Notes: generated by a model not told the origin, from the sequence alone. Shown: positions 8,669 to 18,343, numbered from the stretch's first letter. The stretch: DNA of 64,000 nt from an uncultured Aquimarina sp. (GCA_947497175.1 CANMFM010000008.1:1-64000); one strand, 5' to 3'. Translations and numbers: made by a program.

Positions 8669-9268
8669 TTAGTAGCCGGCAACATTCGGAAATTGATCAA
8701 AGATATCATCGACATACTGTGAAATTGCCTGAGAATTGTTATTCCTGTAGATTTGATCGGTTGCCGTTCCTCGCCAAATCACTTTTTTAGATGCTCTATC
8801 AACAAGGTCAACAATTAAAGTTCCTTCTTTATATTTATAAACATCAGTCTCATACCCTACGATCTGATTATAATCGTAATAATTGGTAAAATAAAAAGGA
8901 TCGTAATAAGGACTCACTGCAGGAGTAAGATCTACGTAAGGATAAGAGGCATAAATTGGGTCTTTATATGTTCTCGTTTCTTTGTTTGTCTTGGTTCTTA
9001 TCAACACTAATAGATCGGGGTTTTCTCGATCAAGGGTATACCCCGCCTTAGAAAGATTAGAATTAACTCTCTCGATCACCTGAGATCCCACGGTTTTATC
9101 ATTATATCCAATACTTTTATCATCAAAATTACTATTTGGCAAATATGCAAATGTGCTATATTTACTTAAATCATCACCAGACATTTTAACCGTCTGAACT
9201 GCAGGGCCACAGCTAAGTATCGTTAAAGATATTAATACTCCTAAAAAAAATACATGTGTCTTTTTCAT
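8669..9268 (-). CDS. DUF4136 family lipoprotein
   Basis: It is a 199-residue outer-envelope lipoprotein of unknown function. The signal peptide ends with lipobox LTILSC (Cys20). The body fits the DUF4136 pattern: TFAYLPNS, then ELNxxL-type helix (IERVNSNLSKAGY), PDLLVLI, a Tyr/Pro-rich loop, and the C-terminal TLIVDLVDRASKKVIWRGTA strand pair. It converges on purL. Confidence 0.85.
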   Translation of the reverse strand: MKKTHVFFLGVLISLTILSCGPAVQTVKMSGDDLSKYSTFAYLPNSNFDDKSIGYNDKTVGSQVIERVNSNLSKAGYTLDRENPDLLVLIRTKTNKETRTYKDPIYASYPYVDLTPAVSPYYDPFYFTNYYDYNQIVGYETDVYKYKEGTLIVDLVDRASKKVIWRGTATDQIYRNNNSQAISQYVDDIFDQFPNVAGY

Positions 9269-9656
9269 ACTATAAAGGTTTTAATTTTTTGTAAAATTAC
9301 CTCTACTCTGTAAGTAGTATTAATGCTATCAATAGTTTAATATCTTTTTAACGGATTCTTTCTAAATTGTAAAAAAACAGGCATTCAAAAGAGATATACA
9401 ACGACAGGTTTTGTTAAAAAACTCAAAAAAACATATGGCTTAAGTACAGTTCATACATATTGAAAATTTGATAGAGCACAAACTTACCTTTACGACTATA
9501 ATAACGTAATATCAGTATTCTTAAAGTAAGAAAATAAGCTTTTCTTATACCCGTTAGCTCAAAATCATCAACAAAAACGATAAAATATTAAAGAGTTATC
9601 AAATTAGAGCTCCTTTTTTTATATATTAGAGTTGCGTATTATCAGATTTTTTATAA
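9269..9656. other. Intergenic stretch without a gene
   Basis: AT-rich DNA between the divergent DUF4136 and acyl-CoA synthetase genes. I see no ORF or RNA in it; the synthetase promoter and operator occupy its right end. Confidence 0.6.
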
Positions 9657-9687
9657 TTTGCAAAACTATGCACGCATAGTAGTTTAT
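9657..9687 (+). promoter_or_regulatory. Acyl-CoA synthetase promoter with embedded MarR-type operator
   Basis: TTTG (9657-9660), 19-base spacer, then TAGTTTAT (9680-9687), a weak -7 box. The spacer is filled by the palindrome ACTATGC-AC-GCATAGT (9665-9680). The same palindrome with one change lies in the promoter region of the MarR gene at 11644, so the MarR protein very likely represses both promoters. Confidence 0.65.
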
Positions 9688-9730
9688 TGTAAACCGTAAA
9701 TACTACTATGAAATTATTTTAAAACAACTT

Positions 9731-11503
9731 ATGACAACAATTACTAGACTATTTGATTTTCCACACTATCAGCTAAAAAAATTCAATTTAGACAAAGCGT
9801 TAATAACAAAATATGATGGTGAATGGGTGGCAACTTCTTCCGCAGAATATGTAGAAAAAGCAAACCAGATTAGTAGAGGCCTACTACGTATGGGTGTTAA
9901 ACCTAATGACAAGGTTGCCATTATATCATCTAACAACAGATCAGAATGGAATATAACTGATATAGGTGTTTTGCAAATCGGTGCTCAGGATGTTCCAATT
10001 TACCCAACTATTTCACAAGAAGATTACGAATATGTTTTAAACCACTCAGAATCTACATATTGTTTTGTTTCTGACGACGAAGTATACCAAAAGGTGAAGA
10101 ATATTCAAAAAAATGTTCCTTCCTTAAAAGAAATCTTTTGTTATGATGATATCAAAGGTTGCAAAAACTGGAATGAAGTATTAGAACTTGGTAAAGATAA
10201 TAGTAATCAAGAAGAAGTAGAAAAGATCATGGCTTCGGTAAAAGAAGATGATCTGGCTACCTTAATATATACATCAGGAACCACAGGAAGACCTAAGGGC
10301 GTGATGCTTAGTCATAAAAACATTGTTAGTAATGCTTTGGCTAGTTCTACTAGATTTCCTTTAGAAAGTGGAAATAGCAAAGCATTGAGTTTCTTGCCGG
10401 TTTGCCATATTTATGAAAGAATGACCATGTATTTTTATCAATATTGTGGTGTCTCTATATATTTTGCAGAATCCTTAGAAACTATTAGTGATAATCTAAA
10501 AGAAATTAAGCCAGATGTAATGACGGCTGTCCCTAGATTACTCGAAAAAGTATATGATAAGATTATTGCAAAAGGCGCAGATCTTACGGGTATTAAAAAG
10601 AAACTTTTCTTTTGGGCGGTTGAATTAGGCCTAAAATATGAACCTTATGGAGCAAACGGATGGTGGTATGAAAAAAAACTTGGTCTTGCCAGAAAATTAA
10701 TCTTTAGTAAGTGGCAAGAAGCCTTGGGTAATAATATGAAGGTAATTGCTTCTGGAAGCGCGGCGTTACAACCAAGATTAGCACGAGTATTTAATGCAGC
10801 TGGGCTACCTGTAATGGAAGGATATGGGCTCACCGAAACGTCTCCTGTAATCTCTGTAAATGATGTAAGAAATAAAGGTTTTAAAATAGGAACCGTTGGA
10901 AAAATACTTCCAGAAACTGAAGTAAAAATTGCTGAAGATGGAGAAATACTGGTGAAAGGTCCTCAAGTAATGCAAGGATACTATAAAGATGAAGAAAAGA
11001 CCAAGGAAGCATTAAAGGACGGATATTTTCATACAGGTGATATCGGCGAAATCGATAGTGAAGGTTTTTTGCGAATTACCGATCGTAAAAAGGAAATGTT
11101 CAAAACATCTGGTGGTAAGTATGTTGCTCCTCAGTTAATTGAAAATGCAATGAAACAATCTCGATTTATCGAACAGATTATGGTTATCGGTGAAGGAGAA
11201 AAAATGCCGGCAGCTTTTATACAGCCTAATTTCGAGTTTTTAAGAGATTGGGCCGAACGTAAAGGACTTAAAGTAGGTGATTCTTTTGAAGAAATAATTA
11301 AAGACCAAAAAGTAATTGATCGTTATCAAGAAGAAATTGATGAACATAACGAGAAATTCGGAAAATGGGAGCGAGTAAAGAAATTCGAACTTACCCCTGA
11401 TGAATGGAGTATTGATGCAGGACATCTTACACCAACAATGAAGCTTAGAAGAAAAATAATCAAAGAAAAATATAAAGAATTATATTCTAAAATTTATGGC
11501 TAA
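9731..11503 (+). CDS. fadD: Long-chain acyl-CoA synthetase (AMP-forming)
   Basis: It activates fatty acids to acyl-CoA with ATP, feeding the beta-oxidation genes downstream. The 590-residue protein has the adenylate-forming P-loop TLIYTSGTTGRPKGVMLSH, the A5 motif GYGLTETSP, the A7 motif YFHTGDIG and the A8 hinge ITDRKKEMFKTSGGKYVAP. It is a FadD/FAA-type cytosolic or membrane-associated enzyme. It is separately transcribed, ends in a strong terminator at 11558-11585, and shares an operator with the fad operon. The substrate chain length is not readable from sequence. Confidence 0.92.
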   Translation: MTTITRLFDFPHYQLKKFNLDKALITKYDGEWVATSSAEYVEKANQISRGLLRMGVKPNDKVAIISSNNRSEWNITDIGVLQIGAQDVPIYPTISQEDYEYVLNHSESTYCFVSDDEVYQKVKNIQKNVPSLKEIFCYDDIKGCKNWNEVLELGKDNSNQEEVEKIMASVKEDDLATLIYTSGTTGRPKGVMLSHKNIVSNALASSTRFPLESGNSKALSFLPVCHIYERMTMYFYQYCGVSIYFAESLETISDNLKEIKPDVMTAVPRLLEKVYDKIIAKGADLTGIKKKLFFWAVELGLKYEPYGANGWWYEKKLGLARKLIFSKWQEALGNNMKVIASGSAALQPRLARVFNAAGLPVMEGYGLTETSPVISVNDVRNKGFKIGTVGKILPETEVKIAEDGEILVKGPQVMQGYYKDEEKTKEALKDGYFHTGDIGEIDSEGFLRITDRKKEMFKTSGGKYVAPQLIENAMKQSRFIEQIMVIGEGEKMPAAFIQPNFEFLRDWAERKGLKVGDSFEEIIKDQKVIDRYQEEIDEHNEKFGKWERVKKFELTPDEWSIDAGHLTPTMKLRRKIIKEKYKELYSKIYG

Positions 11504-11557
11504 TTCAATTCACTGATTATAATGTAAAACGCATATAAGCTTAACAGTAAATCAGTA

Positions 11558-11585
11558 AACTCCTCATTTTATGAGGAGTTTTTTT
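11558..11585 (+). terminator. Intrinsic terminator after acyl-CoA synthetase
   Basis: Stem AACTCCTCAT / ATGAGGAGTT (10 bp, TTT loop) followed by an eight-base T-run. It separates the synthetase from the MarR-fad operon. Confidence 0.9.
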
Positions 11586-11643
11586 ATTAATTCGTTAGAA
11601 AAACGTAAATTACTTCAGCTTATCTTAAATTTTTACAATATTT

Positions 11644-11676
11644 ATTATGCATGCATAGTAAATTTTCTTACCTTTA
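11644..11676 (+). promoter_or_regulatory. MarR-fad operon promoter with MarR-type operator
   Basis: The palindrome ATTATGC-AT-GCATAGT (11644-11659) precedes TACCTTTA (11669-11676), a good -7 box 20 bases before the ATG. The palindrome covers the -33/spacer region, so bound repressor would block RNA polymerase. It matches the site at 9665-9680 except for one arm base and one centre base. Confidence 0.65.
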
Positions 11677-11695
11677 CATTCACAATACATTTTGA

Positions 11696-12151
11696 ATGAG
11701 AGAAAAGACAATAGATTATGCGCTTAGAGCTACCTGGATGGCAGTAGCAAAGATGTATAATGAAGAAGCGGGCAAGAAAGGCAGCACTATGGCAACCGGA
11801 TTTGCATTGCTTAGTATAGATCCAGAAAGTGGCACTCCTTCTACTTCATTAGGCCCCAAAATGGGTATGGAAGCCACAAGTTTATCGCGCACTTTGAAAA
11901 CTATGGAAGAGAAGGGATTAATTTTTAGAAAGAAAAATCCTCAGGACGGACGTGGTGTACTCATATACTTAACACCATTCGGAGTGGAAATGCGCAATTT
12001 TTCAAAAGAAGTAGTATTTACGTTTGATAATGCTGTTAGAAAGCATATTCCAAAGGAAAAGCTAGATACCTTTTTAGAAGTTTTTCAAACGATAAATGAC
12101 TTAATAGCATCAAAAAAAATTTACTCAAAACAAGAATCTATAACACCTTAA
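11696..12151 (+). CDS. MarR family transcriptional regulator of fatty-acid degradation
   Basis: It is a 151-residue winged-helix protein. The MarR core is seen in GPKMGMEATSLSRTLKTMEEKGLIFRKKNPQDGRGVLIYLT (described here in parts): recognition helix ATSLSRTLKTMEEKGLI and wing PQDGRGVLIYLT. It is the first gene of the operon with fadN-, fadA- and fadE-like genes, 17 bases before the fadN homologue. It probably binds the shared palindrome in its own promoter and in the acyl-CoA synthetase promoter and is released by an acyl-CoA; the ligand is inference. Confidence 0.9.
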   Translation: MREKTIDYALRATWMAVAKMYNEEAGKKGSTMATGFALLSIDPESGTPSTSLGPKMGMEATSLSRTLKTMEEKGLIFRKKNPQDGRGVLIYLTPFGVEMRNFSKEVVFTFDNAVRKHIPKEKLDTFLEVFQTINDLIASKKIYSKQESITP

Positions 12152-12168
12152 CAACTTTAAGTTAGAAA

Positions 12169-14574
12169 ATGAAAAGAATCATTAAAAAAGTTGCAGTCGT
12201 CGGCTCAGGGATCATGGGGTCGGGCATTGCATGTCATTTCGCTAATATCGGCGTAGAAGTTCTTTTATTAGATATCGTTCCTAGAGAACTAAATGACAAA
12301 GAAAAAGCAAAAGGTCTTACACTAGAGGACAAAATCGTTCGAAATAGATTAGTAAATGACTCTCTTACAGCTGCCTTAAAATCAAAACCCTCTCCTATTT
12401 ACCATCAAAAATTTGCAAATCGCATTACTACAGGAAACCTGGAAGATGATGTTGCAAAAATCGCAGATGTAGATTGGATTATCGAGGTAGTTGTGGAAAG
12501 ACTTGATATTAAAAAACAAGTTTTTGAAAACTTAGAAAAATATAGAAAACCAGGTACATTAATTACTTCAAATACTTCTGGAATTCCTATAAAGTTTATG
12601 AGCGAAGGAAGAAGCGAAGATTTCCAGAAACACTTCTGCGGAACACACTTTTTTAACCCTGCTCGTTATTTAAAACTATTCGAAATTATACCTGGGCCTA
12701 ATACTTCACAAGAAGTTTTAGATTTCCTTAATGGATACGGAGAACAATATTTAGGAAAAACATCTGTAGTCGCAAAAGATACGCCTGCGTTTATCGGGAA
12801 TAGAATTGGAATTTTTAGCATCATGAGTTTATTCCATATGGTAAAAGATATGGGATTAACTATTGAAGAAGTTGATAAACTTACCGGTCCTGTGATTGGC
12901 CGTCCAAAATCTGCAACTTTCCGTACCGTAGATGTAGTAGGATTAGATACCTTAGTACATGTAGCTAATGGTATTGCAGACAATTGTCCTGATGATGAAC
13001 GTCATGAGCTATTTAAACTTCCTGACTTTATCAATACCATGATGGAAAATAAATGGTTAGGAAGCAAAACAAAACAAGGATTTTACAAAAAGAATGTAAC
13101 TTCCGAAGGAAAAAAAGAAATTCTTTCTCTTGATCTGGATACATTAGAGTATAGAGCCAATAAAAGAGCTTCTTTTGCTACATTAGAAATGACCAAAACT
13201 ATTGACAAAGTTATTGATCGTTTCAAAGTATTAGTTTCTGGAAAAGATAAAGCCGGAGAGTTTTATCGTAAAAATCTTTCTGCTTTATTTGCCTACGTGT
13301 CTAATAGAATTCCAGAAATTACAGACGACTTATACAAGATTGATGATGCCATGAAAGCAGGTTTTGGCTGGGAGCATGGTCCTTTCCAGATATGGGATGC
13401 TATAGGTGTAGAAAAAGGTATCGAAATGATGAAAGCAGAAGGTTATGAGCCTGCAGCCTGGGTTAATGATATGATCGCTTCTGGTAGCACTTCTTTTTAC
13501 GATGTAAAAGATGGCGCAACCTATTATTATGATATTCCAAAAAAACAGCAGGTAAAAGTCCCAGGACAGGATGCATTTATTATTCTAGATAATATTCGCA
13601 AATCTTCTGAAGTATTCAAAAACAGCGGTGTCGTTGTTGAAGATCTTGGAGATGGAATTCTAAATGTAGAATTTCAGAGTAAGATGAATACTATCGGTGG
13701 GGATGTACTTGCTGGATTAAATAAAGCAATAGACATTGCAGAAAAAGATTTTCAAGGATTAGTCGTGGGTAATCAAGCCGCGAACTTTTCTGTAGGTGCC
13801 AATATTGGTATGATCTTTATGATGGCTGTAGAACAAGAGTATGATGAGCTTAATATGGCTATAAAATATTTCCAGGATTCTATGATGCGTATGCGTTACT
13901 CTGCAATACCAACCGTTGTTGCTCCTCATGGGATGACACTTGGTGGTGGGTGCGAAATATCGCTTCATGCAGATAAAGTTGTTGCCGCCGCAGAAACTTA
14001 CATGGGACTTGTAGAATTTGGTGTTGGTGTAATCCCAGGTGGTGGTGGATCCAAAGAGATGGCATTAAGAGCATCAGATCTATTTAAGAAAGATGATGTA
14101 GAGCTTAATATACTTCAAGAGCATTTCTTGACCATCGGTATGGCCAAAGTATCAACTTCTGCCTATGAAGCATTCGACACGAATCTACTTCAGAAAGGAA
14201 AAGATATCGTTGTGGTAAACAAAGATCGTCAGATTGCTACGGCAAAAGCATACGCTAAATTAATGGCAGAACAAGGATATACACAACCTCCTGTACGTAA
14301 AGACATTAAAGTTCTTGGTAAACAAGCACTTGGAATGTTCTTAGTAGGTACAGACTCTATGGAGGCGAGCAGATATATTTCAGAACATGATCAAAAAATA
14401 GCAAATAAGTTAGGATATGTAATGGCTGGTGGTGACTTATCAGAACCAACATTAGTTACAGAACAATACTTATTAGATCTAGAACGAGAAGCGTTCTTAT
14501 CGTTAACCACAGAACGTAAAACACTTGAACGTATCGAGCACATGCTTAAAAAAGGTAAACCGTTACGTAACTAG
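12169..14574 (+). CDS. fadN: 3-hydroxyacyl-CoA dehydrogenase / enoyl-CoA hydratase, FadN type
   Basis: It is a bifunctional beta-oxidation enzyme of 801 residues: hydration of enoyl-CoA and NAD-dependent oxidation of 3-hydroxyacyl-CoA. The dehydrogenase half is first (Rossmann motif VAVVGSGIMGSGIA; GTHFFNPARYLKLFEI; a second C-terminal HCDH repeat around residue 400), and the crotonase-fold half is last (MTLGGGCEISLHADK; VEFGVGVIPGGGGSKE). This order matches Bacillus FadN and is the reverse of E. coli FadB/FadJ. It partners with the thiolase and acyl-CoA dehydrogenase downstream, as in fadNAE operons. Its stop codon lies at the edge of an inserted cassette. Confidence 0.92.
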   Translation: MKRIIKKVAVVGSGIMGSGIACHFANIGVEVLLLDIVPRELNDKEKAKGLTLEDKIVRNRLVNDSLTAALKSKPSPIYHQKFANRITTGNLEDDVAKIADVDWIIEVVVERLDIKKQVFENLEKYRKPGTLITSNTSGIPIKFMSEGRSEDFQKHFCGTHFFNPARYLKLFEIIPGPNTSQEVLDFLNGYGEQYLGKTSVVAKDTPAFIGNRIGIFSIMSLFHMVKDMGLTIEEVDKLTGPVIGRPKSATFRTVDVVGLDTLVHVANGIADNCPDDERHELFKLPDFINTMMENKWLGSKTKQGFYKKNVTSEGKKEILSLDLDTLEYRANKRASFATLEMTKTIDKVIDRFKVLVSGKDKAGEFYRKNLSALFAYVSNRIPEITDDLYKIDDAMKAGFGWEHGPFQIWDAIGVEKGIEMMKAEGYEPAAWVNDMIASGSTSFYDVKDGATYYYDIPKKQQVKVPGQDAFIILDNIRKSSEVFKNSGVVVEDLGDGILNVEFQSKMNTIGGDVLAGLNKAIDIAEKDFQGLVVGNQAANFSVGANIGMIFMMAVEQEYDELNMAIKYFQDSMMRMRYSAIPTVVAPHGMTLGGGCEISLHADKVVAAAETYMGLVEFGVGVIPGGGGSKEMALRASDLFKKDDVELNILQEHFLTIGMAKVSTSAYEAFDTNLLQKGKDIVVVNKDRQIATAKAYAKLMAEQGYTQPPVRKDIKVLGKQALGMFLVGTDSMEASRYISEHDQKIANKLGYVMAGGDLSEPTLVTEQYLLDLEREAFLSLTTERKTLERIEHMLKKGKPLRN

Positions 14575-14997
14575 TATTGAGAATTTAGTATTGAGTAGTT
14601 AGATAATTAAGGTATCATGCATAAAGTAAAAGAATTAAAAATATGGAAAAAGTCAATTTTATTGGCTAAATCTATATATATACTTGCTGAAGATCTTCCA
14701 TCCGATGAAAAATATGGATTAATTTCTCAAATAAAACGTAGTGTTATTTCAATTTCTTCCTATATCACTGAAGGTGCAGGAAGAAATTCTAACAAAGAAT
14801 TTAAACATTTTTTGGGTATTGCAAACGGTTCTTCTTTTGAACTGCAGACACAATTAATATTAACTGTTGAACTCAAACTTTTATCCAAAGAAAAAGTTCA
14901 ACTAGCTATTGATTTATTAAATGAAATTCAGAAAATGAATTATTCATTGCAAAAAAGCATAGAAGACAAATTCTCAATACTCAATACTAATATCTAA
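14573..14997 (+). mobile_element. ORF cassette with inverted terminal repeats inside the fad operon
   Basis: AGTATTGAG occurs twice at the left edge (14573-14581, 14587-14595), and its reverse complement CTCAATACT occurs twice, overlapping, at the right (14973-14981, 14980-14988). The interval holds one four-helix-bundle gene and splits fadN from fadA, which are normally adjacent. The left repeat starts in the fadN stop codon and the right one lies within the last codons of the ORF. There is no transposase, so movement would need help from elsewhere. The mobile nature is inference from the repeats and position. Confidence 0.5.
14617..14997 (+). CDS. Four-helix bundle protein (S23 / 23S rRNA intervening-sequence protein family)
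   Basis: It is a 126-residue helical protein. The family pattern is clear: LKIWKKSILLAKSIY, LPSDEKYGLISQIKRSVISI, the signature EGAGRNSNKEFKHFLGIANGSSFELQTQL (described in parts), and a final amphipathic helix. Relatives lie in rRNA intervening sequences, as orphan genes in many Bacteroidota, and more distantly as Avd proteins of diversity-generating retroelements. No reverse transcriptase is nearby. The function is unknown. It is unrelated to fatty-acid metabolism and sits between inverted repeats, so it looks like a passenger. Confidence 0.85.
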   Translation: MHKVKELKIWKKSILLAKSIYILAEDLPSDEKYGLISQIKRSVISISSYITEGAGRNSNKEFKHFLGIANGSSFELQTQLILTVELKLLSKEKVQLAIDLLNEIQKMNYSLQKSIEDKFSILNTNI

Positions 14998-15015
14998 AAT
15001 CTATATAATATAAAA

Positions 15016-16206
15016 ATGAAAACAGCATATATAGTAAAAGCATATAGAACAGCCGTGGGAAAAGCACCTCGCGGACTGTTCAGATTCAAAAGAACAGATG
15101 AACTGGCGGCTGAAACCATCCAGTATATGATGAAGGAGCTCCCTCAATTAGATAAGTCTCGTATAGATGATGTTATTGTAGGTAATGCTATGCCAGAAGG
15201 ATCTCAAGGACTTAACATGGCACGCTTAATCTCTTTAATGGGGTTAGATTCTATCGATGTTCCTGGAGTAACTGTAAATAGATTTTGTTCTTCCGGAATA
15301 GAAACTATTGGTATGGCTACTGCCAAAATACAAGCAGGAATGGCAGATTGTATTATTGCCGGTGGTGCAGAAAGCATGAGTGCCGTTCCAATGACAGGGT
15401 ATAAAACAGAACTTAATTATGATTTAGCAAACTCTGGTCATGCTGATTATTATTGGGGAATGGGAAATACCGCAGAAGCTGTTGCCGATCAATTTAAAGT
15501 TTCCAGAGAAGATCAGGATGAGTTTGCATATCAGTCGCATATGAAAGCACTAAAAGCTCAAGCAGAAGATCGTTTTCAAGATCAAATCGTTCCTATCGAT
15601 GTAGAACAAATTTATGTTGATGCCAACGGAAAGAAAGCAGCAAAATCATACACGGTTTCAAAAGATGAAGGACCTCGTGCAGGAACTAGTAAAGAAGTGT
15701 TATCAAAACTAAGACCAGTATTTGCTGCCGGAGGTAGTGTAACTGCGGGTAACTCTTCACAAATGAGTGACGGCGCTGCGTTTGTAATGGTAATGAGTGA
15801 AGAAATGGTCAAAGAATTAAATCTTGAACCTATTGCCAGAATGGTAAACTATGCGGCTGCCGGTGTAGAGCCAAGAATTATGGGGATTGGACCGGTAAAA
15901 GCTATTCCAAAAGTATTAAAACAAGCTGGATTGAAGCAAGATGATATAGAGCTAATAGAACTTAACGAGGCCTTTGCTTCTCAATCATTAGCAGTAATGC
16001 GTGAGCTAAATCTAAATCAAGACATTGTAAATGTAAATGGTGGCGCCATTGCATTAGGTCACCCTCTTGGATGTACTGGAGCAAAACTTTCGGTTCAATT
16101 ATTTGATGAAATGCGTAAACGTGATATGAAAGGAAAATACGGTATGGTCACTATGTGTGTGGGAACAGGACAAGGTGCAGCTGGTATTTATGAATTTTTA
16201 AATTAA
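15016..16206 (+). CDS. fadA: Acetyl-CoA C-acyltransferase (beta-ketothiolase)
   Basis: It performs the last step of beta-oxidation, cleaving 3-ketoacyl-CoA with CoA to acetyl-CoA and a shortened acyl-CoA. The 396-residue protein shows all thiolase signatures: nucleophile Cys91 in NRFCSSG, His349 in [15 protein letters not shown] and Cys381 in [10 protein letters not shown]. It follows the fadN homologue, from which it is separated by the 0.4-kb cassette, and precedes the fadE homologue by 32 bases. Confidence 0.94.
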   Translation: MKTAYIVKAYRTAVGKAPRGLFRFKRTDELAAETIQYMMKELPQLDKSRIDDVIVGNAMPEGSQGLNMARLISLMGLDSIDVPGVTVNRFCSSGIETIGMATAKIQAGMADCIIAGGAESMSAVPMTGYKTELNYDLANSGHADYYWGMGNTAEAVADQFKVSREDQDEFAYQSHMKALKAQAEDRFQDQIVPIDVEQIYVDANGKKAAKSYTVSKDEGPRAGTSKEVLSKLRPVFAAGGSVTAGNSSQMSDGAAFVMVMSEEMVKELNLEPIARMVNYAAAGVEPRIMGIGPVKAIPKVLKQAGLKQDDIELIELNEAFASQSLAVMRELNLNQDIVNVNGGAIALGHPLGCTGAKLSVQLFDEMRKRDMKGKYGMVTMCVGTGQGAAGIYEFLN

Positions 16207-16238
16207 AAAAGGATAGAAAAAAAGAAAATAATACTAAA

Positions 16239-18050
16239 ATGAGTACAGAAACTATAAACAAAGAGATTCTTAGAGGAGGACAATTCCTTGTTAAAGAAAC
16301 TAAAGCTGAAGATGTATTTACTCCAGAAGATTTTTCTGAGGAGCAAAAAATGATGCGTGATAGCGCAAAAGAATTTGTTGATCGTGAACTATGGGCACAT
16401 TGGGAAAGATTTGAAACAAAAGACTATGACTATACCGAGGCTTGTATGAAAAAAGCCGGAGAACTTGGTCTGTTAGGAGTAGCCGTTCCTGAAGCTTATG
16501 ACGGGCTTGGAATGGGGTTTGTTTCTACAATGCTGGTTTGTGATTATATTTCTGGTGCAACCGGATCTTTTAGTACGGCATTTGGTGCACATACGGGAAT
16601 CGGAACGATGCCAATTTCTTTATATGGAAATGAAGAACAAAAGAAAAAATATGTTTCTAAACTTGCTACCGGAGAATGGATGGGAGCATATTGTTTAACT
16701 GAACCTGGTGCGGGATCAGATGCAAATTCAGGAAAAACTAAAGCAGTCCTATCAGATGACGGAAAACACTATTTGATCTCTGGTCAAAAGATGTGGATTT
16801 CTAATGCAGGATTCTGTAATGTAATGATTGTTTTCGCTCGTATTGAAGATGATAAAAATATTACCGGATTTATCGTAGAGTACGATCCATCTAACGGTAT
16901 CACGCTTGGAGATGAAGAGAAAAAATTAGGTATCCACTCCTCCTCTACGCGTCAGGTATTCTTTAGTGAGACTAAAGTACCTGTTGAAAATATGTTATCA
17001 GAAAGAGGTAACGGATTTAAAATTGCAATGAATGCTCTTAACGTTGGACGTATAAAATTAGCTGCGGCGTGTTTGGATGCGCAACGTAGAGTAATTGGTG
17101 AAGCAACTAAATATGCAAATGAGCGTATCCAGTTTAAAACTCCAATCATAAATTTTGGAGCGATCAAAGCTAAAATAGCCGAGATGGCTACTAATACGTA
17201 CGCTGATGAATCTGCAAGCTATAGAGCAGCAAAAAATATAGAAGATAGAATTGCTATCCGTCAAGCAGAAGGAAATACGCATCAAGAAGCAGAACTTAAA
17301 GGTGTAGAAGAATATGCTATAGAGTGTTCTATCCTCAAAGTTGCCGTTTCTGAAGATGTTCAAAACTGTACTGATGAAGGTGTTCAAATATTCGGAGGTA
17401 TGGGATTCTCTGCTGATACTCCTATGGAATCTGCATGGAGAGATGCACGTATCTCACGTATTTATGAAGGAACAAATGAGATTAATCGTATGCTGGCTGT
17501 AGGTATGTTGGTTAAAAAAGCAATGAAAGGTCATGTGGATCTTTTAGGTCCTGCTACTCAGGTTGCTAATGAACTAACTGGAATTCCTTCATTTGAAACT
17601 CCTGACTATTCTGAATTATTTGCAGAAGAAAAGTCTATTATTGCTAATCTTAAAAAGGTTTTCTTAATGGTTGCTGGATCTGCTGTTCAAAAATTTGGAC
17701 CAAAATTAGAAGAACACCAACAATTATTAATGGCTGCATCAGATATCTTAATTGAAATCTATATGGCAGAATCTACAATTTTGCGTACCGAGAAAAATGC
17801 AAAACGTTTCGGAGAAGAAGCGCAAGAAACTCAAATTGCTATGAGTCAGTTATATTTATATAACGCTGTAGATATTGCAATCAAAAAAGGAAAAGAAGCT
17901 ATTGTTTCTTTTGCTGAGGGTGATGAGCAAAGAATGATGCTTATGGGACTTAAACGTTTTACTAAGTACGCAAATCAACCAAATGTTGTTGCATTAAGGA
18001 CAAAAATTGCTGATAAAATCTCTGAAGAGAACGGATATTTTATTGGATAA
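16239..18050 (+). CDS. fadE: Acyl-CoA dehydrogenase
   Basis: It is an FAD-dependent enzyme that introduces the 2,3-double bond in acyl-CoA, the first oxidative step. At 603 residues it has the usual N-terminal helical, beta and C-terminal helical domains (flavin contact GAYCLTEPGAGSDAN; MWISNAGFCNV; QIFGGMGFSADTPMES; catalytic-glutamate region RIYEGTNEINRM) plus a C-terminal helical extension of about 170 residues, as in FadE of Bacillus fadNAE operons. It is the last gene of the operon, closed by the terminator at 18104-18139. Confidence 0.93.
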   Translation: MSTETINKEILRGGQFLVKETKAEDVFTPEDFSEEQKMMRDSAKEFVDRELWAHWERFETKDYDYTEACMKKAGELGLLGVAVPEAYDGLGMGFVSTMLVCDYISGATGSFSTAFGAHTGIGTMPISLYGNEEQKKKYVSKLATGEWMGAYCLTEPGAGSDANSGKTKAVLSDDGKHYLISGQKMWISNAGFCNVMIVFARIEDDKNITGFIVEYDPSNGITLGDEEKKLGIHSSSTRQVFFSETKVPVENMLSERGNGFKIAMNALNVGRIKLAAACLDAQRRVIGEATKYANERIQFKTPIINFGAIKAKIAEMATNTYADESASYRAAKNIEDRIAIRQAEGNTHQEAELKGVEEYAIECSILKVAVSEDVQNCTDEGVQIFGGMGFSADTPMESAWRDARISRIYEGTNEINRMLAVGMLVKKAMKGHVDLLGPATQVANELTGIPSFETPDYSELFAEEKSIIANLKKVFLMVAGSAVQKFGPKLEEHQQLLMAASDILIEIYMAESTILRTEKNAKRFGEEAQETQIAMSQLYLYNAVDIAIKKGKEAIVSFAEGDEQRMMLMGLKRFTKYANQPNVVALRTKIADKISEENGYFIG

Positions 18051-18103
18051 TTATACTGCCTTCCCTAGGGCGTTAAACCAGGGAGTTGTTTAATTTTGAT
18101 TTA

Positions 18104-18139
18104 AAAAACCGCTTTTTCATTGGGTAAAAGCGGTTTTTT
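18104..18139 (+). terminator. Terminator of the fad operon
   Basis: AAAACCGCTTTT pairs with AAAAGCGGTTTT around a short loop and is followed by further T. It lies about 55 bases after the acyl-CoA dehydrogenase stop. Confidence 0.85.
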
Positions 18140-18249
18140 TATTCTTTCCTTTTATTTGAATAAATATATGATCTAAATTTTATCCAATTAATTGAGTCAT
18201 TTTTTTGCAAAAAAAGGTGTCCACTATACGCCTAGTTAAAGGCGACCAA

Positions 18250-18321
18250 GTTTCTATTAAAATTTACATGTCTGCGATACAGTTTTCTAACAAAAACTAT
18301 TCTAACCGACGTAAATTTACT
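18250..18321. repeat. Dispersed intergenic repeat, copy 1
   Basis: It aligns with 38020-38093 in the same orientation; the 57-base core (from TACATGTCT to AAATTTACT) matches at 44 positions without gaps. It lies in the non-coding gap just beyond the 3' end of a minus-strand gene, as copy 2 does. It looks like a degenerate member of the intergenic repeats common in Flavobacteriaceae. Confidence 0.55.
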
Positions 18322-18343
18322 CAAATCAAGGCTCATACTAATT

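Noticed and set aside
14617..14997. Avd component of a diversity-generating retroelement
   Set aside because: There is no reverse transcriptase, template repeat or variable repeat nearby.
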